Below the pieces are notes generated by a model. It made no database searches. It saw only the letters and a program-made list of their open reading frames with translations, and had not been told where the DNA came from. The translations under genes and the position numbers were made by a program. Below are positions 15,415-17,047 of a stretch of DNA of 17,047 nt, in pieces. The first letter of the stretch is position 1, and each line of letters begins with the position of its first letter. The stretch lies in NCBI GenBank assembly GCA_964493985.1, contig CAZBQL010000068.1:1-17047 (forward strand), read 5' to 3'. The DNA is from MGML01 sp964493985 (GTDB taxonomy: Bacteria; Chloroflexota; Dehalococcoidia; Dehalococcoidales; UBA2162).

Positions 15415-15696
15415 ATGATGAATATAGGGCGTAAACTAAGTACACTGGTGACTATCGGTCTTATTATGGTGTTTGTACCGGTCAACACAGCACTCGTCAT
15501 GTTCATTTACTCGTTATTCAGAAGTAATGAATTTAAGGTCGTTTCGTCGATCGAAGGTCCTTCGACTGTATATCTCGAGTCCATCCTGCCGGAAAGCCTT
15601 TACTTTATCGGACTGGCTATATTTATTTGCGGCTTAATAATCCTCGGATATGCCGGGGTCAGGCGGTTCTTGCAGAAAACACGCGGTGAGGAATGA
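15415..15696 (+). CDS. Small two-helix membrane protein
   Basis: 93 aa with hydrophobic segments at about 9-34 and 62-82, a short outside loop between them and a basic cytoplasmic tail (RRFLQKTR). AAGGAAAG (15400-15407) overlaps the upstream stop and sits before paired ATGs at 15415 and 15418. The stop overlaps the start of the next gene. No family is recognised; it may assist or anchor a neighbouring lipoprotein, which is speculation. Confidence 0.7.
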   Translation: MMNIGRKLSTLVTIGLIMVFVPVNTALVMFIYSLFRSNEFKVVSSIEGPSTVYLESILPESLYFIGLAIFICGLIILGYAGVRRFLQKTRGEE

Positions 15697-17047
15697 TGAA
15701 TATCAGAAGATTTTTATTATCGATACTGGTAATACTAATTTTGACAGGCATGGTTTCCTGCGGTGAAGTAGAGACAGAGTCTAAAAAGCCGGACAGCGTG
15801 TCGCAGACCGAACAGGAGGACGAAGACGCTATCCGCCGGGATGCTGAAGTTTATGCCGAGTACGAAGGTGTGAGTGTCGAAGAAGCAATCGAACGATTCG
15901 AGTTGATGAATGACGCCGGACCGCTTCAGGCTGTCATCAAAGAAAATGAGGAATCCTATGCCGGAAGCTGGATTCAGCACCAGCCTGAATACAGGTTCGT
16001 CTTCGCGTTCAAGGGAGATGGTCAGGTAATCATCGATAAATACGTCGAGGAAGGTTCTCCCCTTGCCGATAGTATAAAGATATTGAACTTCAAATACAGC
16101 TATAAAGAACTGGAGGAGATCAGGGACAGCATCATGTCATTAATGGAAGAAAGAGGTGTTTACGCCTATACGGATATCGATATGCAGAATAACAGCGTTG
16201 ATTTTCGGTTTTACGATAAAGAATCGGCGGTTAAAGTGATACAGCGGGAAGAACTGGAGATACCGGACTGCGTAAACATACTCCAGTACGAAGGACTGGA
16301 AATACCGGATAGCATTCTAACTGAAAAAGACAGGGCGATTGATCGGTCCAATAAAGACGAACTCAACTGGTCGCAGTGGTGGGCGGTCTCTGTAAACGGA
16401 AGTGACGTGCTTTCCGGTGTCCTTGTCACCATGTTTCTCAAATATGACGGGATAGTGGCTGGGACCGCGGCATGCAACCAGTACTGGTGTTATTACAATC
16501 AGAAAGGGCCGTATATCCGGATTTCCGGAGCGGGGAAAAACAGTGTGGGCTGTGCCGATGAAGTAGTAGCATTGGAGGATAGTTTTCTCAAGTGTTTACG
16601 GAATTCATATTCTGTCATCATAGAGGGAGATACTCTGACTCTGGTAGACGATTCGGGTAAAATTCTGGTGGTGTTCGAAAGAAGACCTGAATACCCGATG
16701 AATCCGCAAGACCTTATCAGCACAAGCTGGCGTTTATATTCGGTCGACGGTGAACCTGTCGGTGAGAATGAGACGAGCACTATCGTTTTCGATGAAGACG
16801 GCGTCTCTCTGCACGGTGAAGATGGGCACAGTACCTATGAATACCTGTATGAAGCCGAGGGTGATGATATAGTCTTCACATCCTCGAGTGGGAGAGCCAG
16901 GCGGGACGATTCGGGAGAATTTATATTCAGGCAGAAAAGAATAAGGCCTTCAGCAATCGGTAATTTCTCACCAATAATCAGCTACCGGCTAGTTGATGGA
17001 CGGTTAGAGATTTACACGGAACGAAAGATGACGCTGGTATTCGTACC
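15693..17047 (+). CDS. Lipoprotein with prodomain-like region and two META/HslJ-like domains (cut by window end)
   Basis: Open for 451 codons from ATG 15693 (or ATG 15696; the start overlaps the previous TGA) to the window end. The signal peptide ends in GMVSC with lipidated C23. An acidic linker follows, then residues about 50-180 (EGVSVEEAIERF, then YAGSWI and alternating beta and helix segments) resemble the alpha-lytic-protease-type prodomain fold. Residues about 230-330 fit a META/HslJ domain: WWAVSVNG, GTAACNQYW with C261, VGCADEVVALEDSFLKCL and DTLTLVDDSGK. From about 335, STSWRLYSVDGEPV starts a second, weaker META copy. No protease domain is seen before the cut. This is the last visible gene of the surface-protein operon. 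Confidence 0.8.
   Translation, partial: MMNIRRFLLSILVILILTGMVSCGEVETESKKPDSVSQTEQEDEDAIRRDAEVYAEYEGVSVEEAIERFELMNDAGPLQAVIKENEESYAGSWIQHQPEYRFVFAFKGDGQVIIDKYVEEGSPLADSIKILNFKYSYKELEEIRDSIMSLMEERGVYAYTDIDMQNNSVDFRFYDKESAVKVIQREELEIPDCVNILQYEGLEIPDSILTEKDRAIDRSNKDELNWSQWWAVSVNGSDVLSGVLVTMFLKYDGIVAGTAACNQYWCYYNQKGPYIRISGAGKNSVGCADEVVALEDSFLKCLRNSYSVIIEGDTLTLVDDSGKILVVFERRPEYPMNPQDLISTSWRLYSVDGEPVGENETSTIVFDEDGVSLHGEDGHSTYEYLYEAEGDDIVFTSSSGRARRDDSGEFIFRQKRIRPSAIGNFSPIISYRLVDGRLEIYTERKMTLVFV

Noticed and set aside
1..17047. CRISPR arrays, tRNA or rRNA genes, insertion sequences
   Set aside because: No regularly spaced repeats, no cloverleaf or rRNA-like segments, and no transposase or terminal inverted repeats were seen on either strand.

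Overview
The window is bacterial and comes from a scaffolded draft assembly, since a run of exactly 100 Ns sits at 10149-10248. All supported genes are on the + strand. Base composition is near 50% GC except for the first ~500 bases, which are clearly AT-richer. Several products carry lipobox signal peptides and many sit in the membrane. The gene content (tandem SDR enzymes, a crotonase, an enolase-superfamily enzyme, a MoaF-like protein, then an ECF sigma/anti-sigma pair) would suit an uncultured Chloroflexota such as Dehalococcoidia. That lineage call is a weak inference; nothing in the sequence proves it.

Region 1 (1-510) holds what looks like the broken 3' end of a gene, then an AT-rich stretch with a near-consensus sigma-70 promoter. 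Region 2 (511-6398) is a catabolic-looking cluster: two paralogous short-chain dehydrogenases, a crotonase-fold protein with an unusual charged tail, a mandelate racemase/galactonate dehydratase-type enolase-superfamily protein, and a double-length MoaF-like protein. Hairpins divide it: a GC-rich one at 2119-2142 and two nearly identical rho-independent terminators at 3235 and 6445. Three of the enzymes show departures at positions where their families usually carry key residues, so the exact reactions should not be assumed.

Region 3 (6399-17047) is an envelope-stress style locus. It starts with an ECF sigma factor whose start is disturbed by a tandem ATCG duplication, preceded by a GGAAC-type candidate autoregulatory promoter. 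A membrane-anchored DUF4179-like anti-sigma protein follows. A strong extended -10 promoter containing an inverted repeat then leads into a long run of surface proteins: a lipoprotein, two paralogous membrane-anchored proteins separated by the assembly gap, an anchored protein with eight propeller-like repeats, polytopic membrane proteins and more lipoproteins. The last, cut by the window end, joins a region resembling a protease prodomain to two META/HslJ-like domains. From about 10709 onward the genes overlap or nearly touch, indicating one transcription unit. A plausible reading is that the sigma/anti-sigma pair controls this block of extracytoplasmic proteins, but the sequence shows only the adjacency and the candidate promoters.
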